A stretch of 64,000 nt of DNA from Deferribacter autotrophicus (GTDB lineage Bacteria > Chrysiogenota > Deferribacteres > Deferribacterales > Deferribacteraceae), in the NCBI RefSeq assembly GCF_008362905.1, contig NZ_VFJB01000006.1, forward strand, positions 124,001-188,000, written 5' to 3'. The notes under the pieces are model-generated. The model saw nothing but the letters and a program-made list of their open reading frames with translations, had not been told where the DNA came from and did not search any database. Below are positions 54,102-62,189 of this stretch, one piece after another; the first letter of the stretch is position 1; every line of letters starts with the position of its first letter. A program made the position numbers and the translations under genes.

Positions 54102-56608
54102 TTTGCCCTCCTTATTTTTACAATGAAATCTTGAGAAAGTTGACCACCATCAAGTGGTGAAAAGTTGAAATTGCCAATATGGTTTGGGTTCAAACCGTAT
54201 TGTGGAGCATAAGTTAGAAATTTATTGAGTTTATTATAAAAACCAGCGCCAACTCCGTAATATGCAAAGAGAGCATCAGGATGAACATACTCCACTAGTT
54301 TTACCTTAGCCAACGTTGGTAAATGAGGTTTTTCTATATTGAAAATTTCCACCATGTCTCCATCTTTTAACCCCAATTTTTCACCTTTTGCTTTGTTAAT
54401 ATACACTGCATCCCAATCAATCATTTCACCCAAAACCTTTAAAATTGGGTTGTTTTTAGTTTGTGCACCGGTAAATGAACTCAAAGGATTGAATGCTGTT
54501 ATTGGTACGAACTCATCATTGCCAAGATAATTTTTAGATGTTCTCCAGTATGGTTCAATATATTTAAATTTTGGATCAAGTATTGAAGCCAATTTTTCGT
54601 TTTTAGGTTTCATTTTCAGATAGTTATTAAGGAAGAAAGTGCTGTATATTTCTATTTTTTTCGATTTTGTTTTAGCTTTTACGCCGTATTTTATATGACC
54701 TGTCCAAACCCCTTTTTCAAAAAGGGCAGGTATTGAGAATTCAGCTTTTTCTTCATCAGTAAACCCTTTGATATGTGAAAGCTGTTTATCCCAGATGGCT
54801 TGAATACCTTTCTCTTCGAATTCTTTAAAGTATTTATTATAGGTTTCACTATCAAATACTCTTTTTGCGAGTTCGAGAACAATCCAGTAACCATTTTTTG
54901 CTTCAAAAAGTGGTTCTACAGCTTTTTTATGGATTGCTATGACCGGATATGGTGTTTTGAATTTTGTTCTTATTGCTTCATCTCTTTCTAAAAACATTGC
55001 ATCGGGAATAACCACATCAGCATAAAGAACTGTTTCGTTGAAAAATGGGGATACAGCTACAATCATTTCAAGTTTTTCTAAAGCTTTAATTATTTCTTCT
55101 CCACCTGTTGAACCACCTATTATGTTTTGTCCCCAAAAAACTGCCATTTTGCATTTGTAGGGTTTTTCTTCTAAAAGTGACTTGATAAATAATCTTCTGT
55201 AATTTGCTGTGTTAATAAATGAGAAATTATCAAATTTTCTGTAGTAGAGACTGATAGGTTTTTTTTGAGGTTTTGGTGTTTTTAAAAAGTGGGCTGTCTT
55301 GACTTTTCTTTGCAAAATCATTCCACCTTTTGTTCCAATGTTTCCTAAAAGAACGTTTAATATCAAAATTACACGTTTCTCTTCCATTGAGTTTTCATAT
55401 CTGGTTGATCTGTATCCTCTTTCGATGAATACTTGTGGGGAATTCTTAATCAGATTTTCAGCTACTTGTTTAATTTTACTTGCTGGGATTGATGTGATTT
55501 TTTCAGCCCATTCTGGAGTATATTGATTTGAGGATTCTCTTAATGCTGTAAGTGCTGTTTTTACTTTTTTACCGTTATACTCAAATGTTCCTATCAATGC
55601 AGGTTTTTGAGCAAGATGTGATAATTTGAAGGATTTATCAGCTTCATCAAATACTAGATAATCAAAATGTTTATCATCAGTTTTTTCTGTGTATACAGGT
55701 TTTCCTTCATCATCAATTAGCATTGCAGCATTGGTATATTTATTTAAAAACTCCTTGTTGTAGCCGTCAGTGGTTAAAATAATGTTAGTTAAGGCTAAAA
55801 GGAAAGCAAGGTCTGTTCCAGGTCTGATAGGTAGCCAATCAGTGAGACTTTCTCCTGCTTCAGATGGTTTCCTAGGATCAACTACAGTAATTTTCAATCC
55901 GTTTCTCTTTCCACGACCAAACATTATACCCCATGGGAATGTTACAAGTCCGCCGCCAGGGTTTCTATTTATGAGCAATCCGTATTTTGCATTTTCATAA
56001 TCAGGTGTGAGAGCTCCAGTTCCGCCACCAGGTACACCTTTATCCTCTTTACCTCCAAAAATTGCTCCAAAACTAACTACAAGAGAATTACCAAAACAGG
56101 TATCTCCATAACCTACAATATTTGGGGTTCCATAAATTTTGAAAAACTGTTTATCCATTTCTGGAGCACTATTAAATCGTGGAAGAAAAGCTACAAGATG
56201 CTCTTCACCTTTATTTTTAAGTTCTTTTAATTTATCAGCGATCATGTTTAGAGCTTCATCCCATGTAGCTCTTCTAAATTTGCCCTCTCCCCTTTTTCCT
56301 ACCCTGATTAATGGATATTTAATTCTGTCAGGATTATATAATGCTCCCATTGCTGCTCTACCACGAGCACATATTCCTGGATGTGGTGTGTGTTTGTTTG
56401 ACTCTACTCTTATTACCCTCCCATCGCGTATAACTGCTAGCATTGGACAAAATTGTGCACACATTCTGCACAAAACGGGTACTTTCTTTTCCATTCCAAA
56501 ATCAACGGAAGAAACTTCGGCATAAGATTTTTGAATAGATAGTAGATTTGCAGACAAGGTTGAAGCTACTCCTAGCTTCAAAAAATTTCTTCTGCTTATA
56601 CAGGGCAT
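54098..56608 (-). CDS. Molybdopterin oxidoreductase catalytic subunit (polysulfide/thiosulfate reductase-like)
   Basis: Periplasmic Mo/W-bis-MGD enzyme of the DMSO reductase family. Tat signal SRRNFLK at residues 5-11. The [4Fe-4S] site is CRMCAQFC ... GICARGRAA. A Cys in GDTCFGNS is the likely Mo ligand; no His follows it, which argues against formate dehydrogenase. Molybdopterin-binding C-terminal domain at about 700-836. ATG 56608 (MPCISRR) is fixed by GGAGG six bases upstream. 836 aa. The PsrA/PhsA group fits best, but arsenate, tetrathionate or other acceptors are possible. Expected partner: the Hyb hydrogenase through quinone. Confidence 0.88.
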   Translation of the reverse strand: MPCISRRNFLKLGVASTLSANLLSIQKSYAEVSSVDFGMEKKVPVLCRMCAQFCPMLAVIRDGRVIRVESNKHTPHPGICARGRAAMGALYNPDRIKYPLIRVGKRGEGKFRRATWDEALNMIADKLKELKNKGEEHLVAFLPRFNSAPEMDKQFFKIYGTPNIVGYGDTCFGNSLVVSFGAIFGGKEDKGVPGGGTGALTPDYENAKYGLLINRNPGGGLVTFPWGIMFGRGKRNGLKITVVDPRKPSEAGESLTDWLPIRPGTDLAFLLALTNIILTTDGYNKEFLNKYTNAAMLIDDEGKPVYTEKTDDKHFDYLVFDEADKSFKLSHLAQKPALIGTFEYNGKKVKTALTALRESSNQYTPEWAEKITSIPASKIKQVAENLIKNSPQVFIERGYRSTRYENSMEEKRVILILNVLLGNIGTKGGMILQRKVKTAHFLKTPKPQKKPISLYYRKFDNFSFINTANYRRLFIKSLLEEKPYKCKMAVFWGQNIIGGSTGGEEIIKALEKLEMIVAVSPFFNETVLYADVVIPDAMFLERDEAIRTKFKTPYPVIAIHKKAVEPLFEAKNGYWIVLELAKRVFDSETYNKYFKEFEEKGIQAIWDKQLSHIKGFTDEEKAEFSIPALFEKGVWTGHIKYGVKAKTKSKKIEIYSTFFLNNYLKMKPKNEKLASILDPKFKYIEPYWRTSKNYLGNDEFVPITAFNPLSSFTGAQTKNNPILKVLGEMIDWDAVYINKAKGEKLGLKDGDMVEIFNIEKPHLPTLAKVKLVEYVHPDALFAYYGVGAGFYNKLNKFLTYAPQYGLNPNHIGNFNFSPLDGGQLSQDFIVKIRRAK

Positions 56609-56657
56609 AATCAACCTCCAAAATCAAAAATTTTTGTTTTTAAATTCCTACAATCTT

Positions 56658-56687
56658 AATATAACTTTAATTGCAATTACATTGCAA
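56658..56687 (-). promoter_or_regulatory. Predicted promoter of the Mo-oxidoreductase operon
   Basis: On the - strand TTGCAA (56687-56682) and TATATT (56663-56658) are 18 nt apart, leaving a 5' UTR of roughly 40 nt. Two copies of the palindrome ATTGCAAT (56670-56677 and 56681-56688) overlap the -35 and spacer and may be an activator or repressor site. Confidence 0.5.
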
Positions 56688-56689
56688 TA

Positions 56690-56909
56690 ATTGTTTAAAT
56701 GGTTGTGTCTAACAAACATTTTTATTTTTGGTGATAAGGTTAAATAATACATGTTAGATGGGAGTTTTTGAGAAAACAAAATTAATAAAAATTTTTTAAA
56801 AAGTAGATTTTTGTTAGAAATGAAACGATGTTTGATGAGGAAAAATGCTTGTTTATCAAATATTTATATATTCAAATATAATTATTTATAAATATGTAAA
56901 ACTCCAGCT
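56690..56909. other. Intergenic region between Mo-oxidoreductase operon and feoA
   Basis: About 220 nt, AT-rich, no ORF of note. A weak stem AGCTT/AAGCT (56906-56920) spans the feoA stop and could help end the feo transcript. I see nothing else there. Confidence 0.5.
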
Positions 56910-57131
56910 TTAACTAAGCTCTTTGATAATAATTTTGTCTGCTAGCTCCTTATCAATGGCGAAACGTGAATGGAAAACTTCAAATATTATCATTGGTTTT
57001 TTTTGAATAACTTTCATATTTAGTCCAGGTAAAATTCCCAATGAACATATTTTTTTTAAGGCATCTTTATCGTTTTTGTCAATTTCAACTACAATGTACT
57101 CTTTATTTACTTTTGCATCGTTTAGCCTCAT
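56910..57131 (-). CDS. feoA: Ferrous iron transport protein A
   Basis: Small SH3-like cytoplasmic protein that supports FeoB-mediated Fe2+ uptake. 73 aa; the family core ICSLGILPGLNMKVI and the terminal AIDKELADKI are clear. The order here is feoB then feoA in transcription, the reverse of the common order. It starts one base after the feoB stop. A decayed partial copy of this gene lies at 44583. Confidence 0.93.
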   Translation of the reverse strand: MRLNDAKVNKEYIVVEIDKNDKDALKKICSLGILPGLNMKVIQKKPMIIFEVFHSRFAIDKELADKIIIKELS

Positions 57132-57132
57132 A

Positions 57133-59067
57133 TCAGTAACCCACCATTACAAGGATTGCATTGAGGATGATTCCCACAAAAAAAGCAAAAGGGATGACAG
57201 TACCAAAAATTATCATTGAGGTCTTAAATCCTCTTTCTTTTATCATGACAGAAAGCTGGGCAATACATGGAACAAAAAGAGTAAGTATGACACTTGCTAC
57301 AAGTAAATGACGGATAGAAAGGATATTTTGAATGTCATATAGTCCGGCAGCACCAAAATCCCTTCTGAAAAAGCCATAAAGAAAGATTTCCCCCATTTTT
57401 TCAGGAAGTCCCGCTAGTTTTGCGGGGTAGGAGAGAATAAGAGAGAAAAGGTCAAAAAGTTTTGTTATTTTTCCAATCCAGATTAGGATAGATGCAAAAA
57501 TAAAGAGAGGGATAACCTCTAGGGCATACCATTTTAGCCTTGAATATGTTTTCAAAAAGACATTTTTCAAACTAGGCATTCTAAGAGGCGGTACCTCCAT
57601 AAAAAAGCTTGCCCCTTTCCCTTTTGTGTATCTGTTTAGTATGAAGCCGCTTAATAAGAATACTATCAAGATTGTGAAAAACCATATTAATAAAGCTGAG
57701 AAGCTTTGCTCAAATAAGCCTAAAATTACGCCAAGCTGTGCAGAACAAGGGATGGTTAGTGCAAGTAGAAAAGTAACAAGGAGTCTTTCCCTTTTTGTTT
57801 CAAGAGTTCTAGTAACAACAGTTGCCATAGTGCCACAGCCAAGCCCAAGGATTAAAGGGATTACAGAACGTCCGCTCAAACCAATTTTCTTGAGTGATTT
57901 ATCAAGGATAATGGATAGTCTAACAAGGTATCCTGAATCCTCCAGCAGAGAAAACATAAAAAAGAAAGTAGAAACCACAGGTAACACGATGGCAATAGCA
58001 TATCTTAGTCCAAGTGTAATTATACCGTAATCGCCAGCGAATAGATTAAAAAATATGGTGGAACCTAAGAGTTTGTGAAACAGATTATTGATGTATGGGT
58101 TGATACTTTCTTCAAATATTTTTGTTTCAATAAAATCTACAAGGGTACCTGCTCCAAACTGTCCTACAAATTTGTAAAAACCAAAATATAGTATTAGTAA
58201 AACAGCAATAAACCCAGCCACTGGGTGTAATGTAATTTTATCCAGAAACTGTTTTATGGTAAATCCTTTTGATTTACCATTTGAATAAAAATGTTCGCTG
58301 CATAATTCTTGCGAAAAACTCAATCTTTTTGATGATATTTCTATGTTCAAATCTTCAGGAAGGGAATTGATAATTTTAATTATTTCAGGGTAATTGTTCT
58401 CACTTTTTATTAATTCTATAGTATCTTTATCTTTTTGCAGTAGTAGTAAAGCGATAGCTCTTTTTGAAATAGGATATTCGTTTTTCAAAAGTGAAGTAAT
58501 TTTTTTGATATAAACTTCAATGTTGTTACCATAATTTATATTTACAGGTTGAAAGTTATATCTACCTTCTAAGATACTTACAAGTCTTGATATGAGGTTT
58601 TCTGTGCCTTTGTTTTTTATGGCGGTAGTTTTTACTACAGGTATTCCGAGGTCGTGTTCGAGATGGGAAATATTGATTTCCATCCCTTTGCATTCAAGTT
58701 CATCATACATGTTTAAAACAAGTATGGTAGGGATACCTGCTTCCATCAGCTGAAAAGTTAAAGGGAGCATTCTAACAATATTTTTTGCATCTACCACATG
58801 GAGGATACAATCATATTCTTTTTTAAATATAATTTCTTTTGTTACTTTTTCTTCTTCTGTAATAGTCAAAAAATTGTAAAATCCGGGTGTATCTATGATC
58901 TCAATTTCATGGTGGGTACCTATTTTTGTTTTACCTTTGAATATTGAGACTGTAGTTCCTGGATAGTTTGATACGGAGGCATATTTTTTTGTGATATTGT
59001 AAAAAAGGGCACTTTTACCCACATTTGGGTTGCCCACAAGCAACACTTTGTATTCTTTCTTGTGCAT
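57133..59067 (-). CDS. feoB: Ferrous iron transporter FeoB
   Basis: Inner-membrane Fe2+ transporter with N-terminal GTPase. G1 GNPNVGKSA near residue 12, G2 Thr in NYPGTTVS, G3 DTPGFYNF, G4 LNMYDE. The GDI-like domain and two Gate domains follow (LGCGTMATVVTRTLETKRER; PCSAQLGV; FVPCIAQLSV). 644 aa. ATG 59067 (MHKKEYK) is preceded by GGAGGTAACA; an upstream in-frame ATG covers that Shine-Dalgarno and is rejected. Regulated through the palindrome at 59084-59107. Confidence 0.96.
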   Translation of the reverse strand: MHKKEYKVLLVGNPNVGKSALFYNITKKYASVSNYPGTTVSIFKGKTKIGTHHEIEIIDTPGFYNFLTITEEEKVTKEIIFKKEYDCILHVVDAKNIVRMLPLTFQLMEAGIPTILVLNMYDELECKGMEINISHLEHDLGIPVVKTTAIKNKGTENLISRLVSILEGRYNFQPVNINYGNNIEVYIKKITSLLKNEYPISKRAIALLLLQKDKDTIELIKSENNYPEIIKIINSLPEDLNIEISSKRLSFSQELCSEHFYSNGKSKGFTIKQFLDKITLHPVAGFIAVLLILYFGFYKFVGQFGAGTLVDFIETKIFEESINPYINNLFHKLLGSTIFFNLFAGDYGIITLGLRYAIAIVLPVVSTFFFMFSLLEDSGYLVRLSIILDKSLKKIGLSGRSVIPLILGLGCGTMATVVTRTLETKRERLLVTFLLALTIPCSAQLGVILGLFEQSFSALLIWFFTILIVFLLSGFILNRYTKGKGASFFMEVPPLRMPSLKNVFLKTYSRLKWYALEVIPLFIFASILIWIGKITKLFDLFSLILSYPAKLAGLPEKMGEIFLYGFFRRDFGAAGLYDIQNILSIRHLLVASVILTLFVPCIAQLSVMIKERGFKTSMIIFGTVIPFAFFVGIILNAILVMVGY

Positions 59068-59083
59068 TGTTACCTCCATACCA

Positions 59084-59107
59084 AAAAGTTAGATATATCT
59101 AACTTTT
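59084..59107. promoter_or_regulatory. 24-bp perfect palindrome, feoBA operator
   Basis: The half-site AAAAGTTAGATA and its exact complement adjoin without spacer. It overlaps the predicted -10 box and lies just upstream of the feoB ribosome site, an ideal repressor position. The TTAG...CTAA core resembles sites of DtxR/MntR-type metalloregulators more than a Fur box; the assignment is inference. Confidence 0.7.
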
Positions 59108-59118
59108 GTTTTTGTCAA
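59090..59118 (-). promoter_or_regulatory. Predicted feoBA promoter
   Basis: On the - strand TTGACA (59118-59113) and TATCTA (59095-59090) are separated by 17 nt. The palindromic operator covers the -10 box and part of the spacer. Confidence 0.6.
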
Positions 59119-59205
59119 CAATTTTTTTCTGGAATATTTGTAAAGAATTTATATTGTATTTTATTAATAAAAAATCTAGATTATAGTTGCTTATAGGTAA
59201 AGACT

Positions 59206-62145
59206 ATGATTATGAAAAGGATATTTTTTTTCATTTTAACATATTTGATATTAATAATTTCTATTGCTTATGCTTCTTATGACCATGTTGTTTTAATCGT
59301 TCACTCGCATGATGAAGAATATGAAATGTCTCATCATATCTATGATACAATAGAAAAGACACTTACTGGCCCAGGAAAAGGAATAAGGATAGTAACAGAG
59401 TTTATTGATAGTACAAGAATAAATAATGATTTTCATTATTTTGATACAATGAACAGAAGTTTTTTTGTGAAATATTCAATGAATATTCCAGATGTTATTG
59501 TGACTATAGGAAATGATGCACTTAGTTTTGTATATTCTTTAAGAGATAGTTTATTTTATAATGTTCCTATAGTGTTTGTTAATGTAATAAATCTTAAAGA
59601 TAGAATAGTCTTAGATAATCTTACCACAGGGATTTATGAAAAATATGATTATCCCGGTTTGGTTAAAGAGATAATAAATTTACAGCCAAATATAAAGAAG
59701 ATAGTATTTTTAGGTGATTCTTATTTTGAACTTTTACGTGATTTTTTAGAAGCTGAAATAACTGAATTTATTAAAGGAAATAAATTTGAGAATGTTGATA
59801 TAGAATTATTGGATGGTTTGAGTTTAGATGGAATAGTTGAAAGATTTAAAGGGAAGAAGGATACTGCTCTGATAGTTATGAGTGCATTAAATAATCATAG
59901 TGAGATACGTTTTGTAGAAGGCATAAATAAGTTTCTATTTAATAATTTAAAGATACCTTTATATACGTTTTATAATGAGGCTATGGAGACAGGGAGTGTA
60001 ATAGGTGGAAAGGTATTAAGTTGTAGCGAAAAAGGGAGGATAGTTGCAAAGTATGTTTTAGAACTTCTTGAAGGAAAAAGTATAAAAAAATTGCCGTTAG
60101 TTTCAACTGATAAATTGAGTAGGTGGGTTTTTGATTATAATTTACTGAAAAATTTTAATATTGATTTAAAAAAGCTTCCAAAAGATAGCTTAGTTTTGAA
60201 TGCTCCTGATGATAAAATTCATTTGGATAAAAATTTAGTATATTTCATCATATTGGTCTTAATTATATTAGCTGCAGGTTTTTCTATATATAATTATTTC
60301 CAAAAAAAGCATAAGAAAATTTTAATGCTTTATAAAATGGTTTTGGAACATACATATGATATTATTATAATAACAAATTTCGAAGGTGATATTATCGATG
60401 TTTTTGGCAATGTGGAAAATACCTTTGGTTTTACAGAAGATGAAATAAAAAAAATGAATGTAAGTGAATTATATTTTGATAAAGCAGAAAGAAATAAATT
60501 CATGGTTAATATTAAGGAATCAGGTAAATTGTCCAATTTGATTACAGTATTTAAGAAAAAGGATGGTAAGAAGTTAATATTTGAAAGTTCGGCAATATAT
60601 TTTCGCATGGATAATGAAGATAGAATTTTTACAATTTTAAGAGATATAACAGATAAGTTGGAAAATGAGGAGGAATTGAAATTTTATGGTTATTTGATTG
60701 AAAATTCTCCTGTATTTATTTCAGTGATGGATACTGATGGGAAAATAATATATGCAAATAATTACTTTTTATCGTTTACAGGGTATGAAAAAAATGAATA
60801 TTTGGATAAAAAATGTATATTTTTTAATAAGGAATTTTTTGATGAAATTAAGCAAAAACTGGAAGAAAATGGATTCTGGAGTGGTGAAATTGAAAACGTT
60901 AAAATGGATGGCTCAATCTATACTGAAAGTGCCATAATTTCAAAAACAAATTATAAAGGCAAGGATGTTTATGTAAAGTTTGGCATTGATATTACTGAGC
61001 ATAAAAAGATTAAAGACAAAATGATAGCTCAACAAAAATTTGAGACACTTGGACAGCTTGCTGGTGGGATAGCTCACGATTTTAATAATATTTTAACAGT
61101 AATTTCTTCATATTTGCAGGTTTATAAAATGAAAGTGACTAATGAAAGTGATAAAAAAATTTTTAATAAGATGATTGAAACTGTGGATAAGGCATCTGTC
61201 CTTATATCTCAGCTTCTTGCTTTTAGCAGGCAAGATTCTCACCAGCCGGTTTTAATCAACGTGTCTAAATATCTTGTAGACTCAGTGGATATATACAGAA
61301 GGCTTGTGAGAGAAGATATTGAACTGATTTTGGAAAGGAAAACGAAAGAGGTAATTGTGAAAGTTGATCCTGTACATTTAGATCAGATGTTTATGAATAT
61401 GATAAATAATTCTGTTTATGCACTTGAGCAGGTTGAGAGGGATAACAAATATATTAAAATAACAATAGATAAAAAAGTTTTTCATGAAGATAAACCATAT
61501 GGAATTTTTACTATAAACAAAGGTAAATATGCTGAAATAATTATTGAAGATAATGGAACTGGTATCGATGAAAGTATTGTGGATAAAATATTTGAGCCAT
61601 TTTTTACTACCAAACCAAGAGGAAAAGGGACAGGACTTGGCCTTGCTTCCATTTATGGCTTTATTAAAAGAAATAATGGTTATATTCTTGTGGATACTAA
61701 GAAAGGAGAATATACAAAATTCACAATTTATTTACCGTTATTTGAGATGAAATCTAAAGAAAATCAAGATTTAATAAATGCAAACGAAAAAATTAAATTG
61801 TTAAAAGACAAACATGTGGTGGTGATAGATGACAATAAAGACTTAGCGCATTCTGTAGGGACTATGTTGTCAGGACTTTGTAGAAAAGTGACGGTTTTTG
61901 ATAATCCATTGAAAGCAAAGGATTTTATTTTGGCAAACAAAGATGATATAGGTCTGGTGATTTCAGATATTATGATGCCTGAAATGAGCGGAATTGAATT
62001 GGTTGATATCTTGAAGAAAGAAGGTGTTAGTTTACCCATTGTTTTAATGACTGGTTATGCGACAGAGGAGTTCAAAGAAGGAAAAGTGTCAGTGCCTGTG
62101 ATTTCTAAACCATTTAGTCTCAACAATCTGTTAGAATATTTGTAA
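59206..62145 (+). CDS. Membrane hybrid sensor histidine kinase with periplasmic ABC-binding-like domain
   Basis: 979-aa sensor. Signal/TM segment at about 5-24, a periplasmic substrate-binding-like domain (about 25-335; [25 protein letters not shown]), a TM helix about 345-366, PAS domains about 378-488 and 500-610, HisKA with [11 protein letters not shown], HATPase with [10 protein letters not shown] and [11 protein letters not shown], and a C-terminal receiver with DDNKD and acceptor Asp in [11 protein letters not shown]. Divergent from feoB and convergent with a metal P-type ATPase, so a metal or solute role is conceivable but unproven. No separate response regulator nearby. Confidence 0.92.
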   Translation: MIMKRIFFFILTYLILIISIAYASYDHVVLIVHSHDEEYEMSHHIYDTIEKTLTGPGKGIRIVTEFIDSTRINNDFHYFDTMNRSFFVKYSMNIPDVIVTIGNDALSFVYSLRDSLFYNVPIVFVNVINLKDRIVLDNLTTGIYEKYDYPGLVKEIINLQPNIKKIVFLGDSYFELLRDFLEAEITEFIKGNKFENVDIELLDGLSLDGIVERFKGKKDTALIVMSALNNHSEIRFVEGINKFLFNNLKIPLYTFYNEAMETGSVIGGKVLSCSEKGRIVAKYVLELLEGKSIKKLPLVSTDKLSRWVFDYNLLKNFNIDLKKLPKDSLVLNAPDDKIHLDKNLVYFIILVLIILAAGFSIYNYFQKKHKKILMLYKMVLEHTYDIIIITNFEGDIIDVFGNVENTFGFTEDEIKKMNVSELYFDKAERNKFMVNIKESGKLSNLITVFKKKDGKKLIFESSAIYFRMDNEDRIFTILRDITDKLENEEELKFYGYLIENSPVFISVMDTDGKIIYANNYFLSFTGYEKNEYLDKKCIFFNKEFFDEIKQKLEENGFWSGEIENVKMDGSIYTESAIISKTNYKGKDVYVKFGIDITEHKKIKDKMIAQQKFETLGQLAGGIAHDFNNILTVISSYLQVYKMKVTNESDKKIFNKMIETVDKASVLISQLLAFSRQDSHQPVLINVSKYLVDSVDIYRRLVREDIELILERKTKEVIVKVDPVHLDQMFMNMINNSVYALEQVERDNKYIKITIDKKVFHEDKPYGIFTINKGKYAEIIIEDNGTGIDESIVDKIFEPFFTTKPRGKGTGLGLASIYGFIKRNNGYILVDTKKGEYTKFTIYLPLFEMKSKENQDLINANEKIKLLKDKHVVVIDDNKDLAHSVGTMLSGLCRKVTVFDNPLKAKDFILANKDDIGLVISDIMMPEMSGIELVDILKKEGVSLPIVLMTGYATEEFKEGKVSVPVISKPFSLNNLLEYL

Positions 62146-62189
62146 TAAAACTAAATCTCCATATTCTGCAATTAATTTTGCACATACAA

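Noticed and set aside
56139-56525. 128-codon frame antisense to the Mo-oxidoreductase gene
   Set aside because: Lies wholly within a conserved coding region and has no start context.
54098-56608. Annotation of the Mo-enzyme as formate dehydrogenase
   Set aside because: The putative Mo-ligand Cys is followed by Phe instead of the His needed in formate dehydrogenases, though the b561 and FeS subunits look FDH-like.
57626-58030. 134-codon frame antisense to feoB
   Set aside because: Shadow of the conserved Gate domains.
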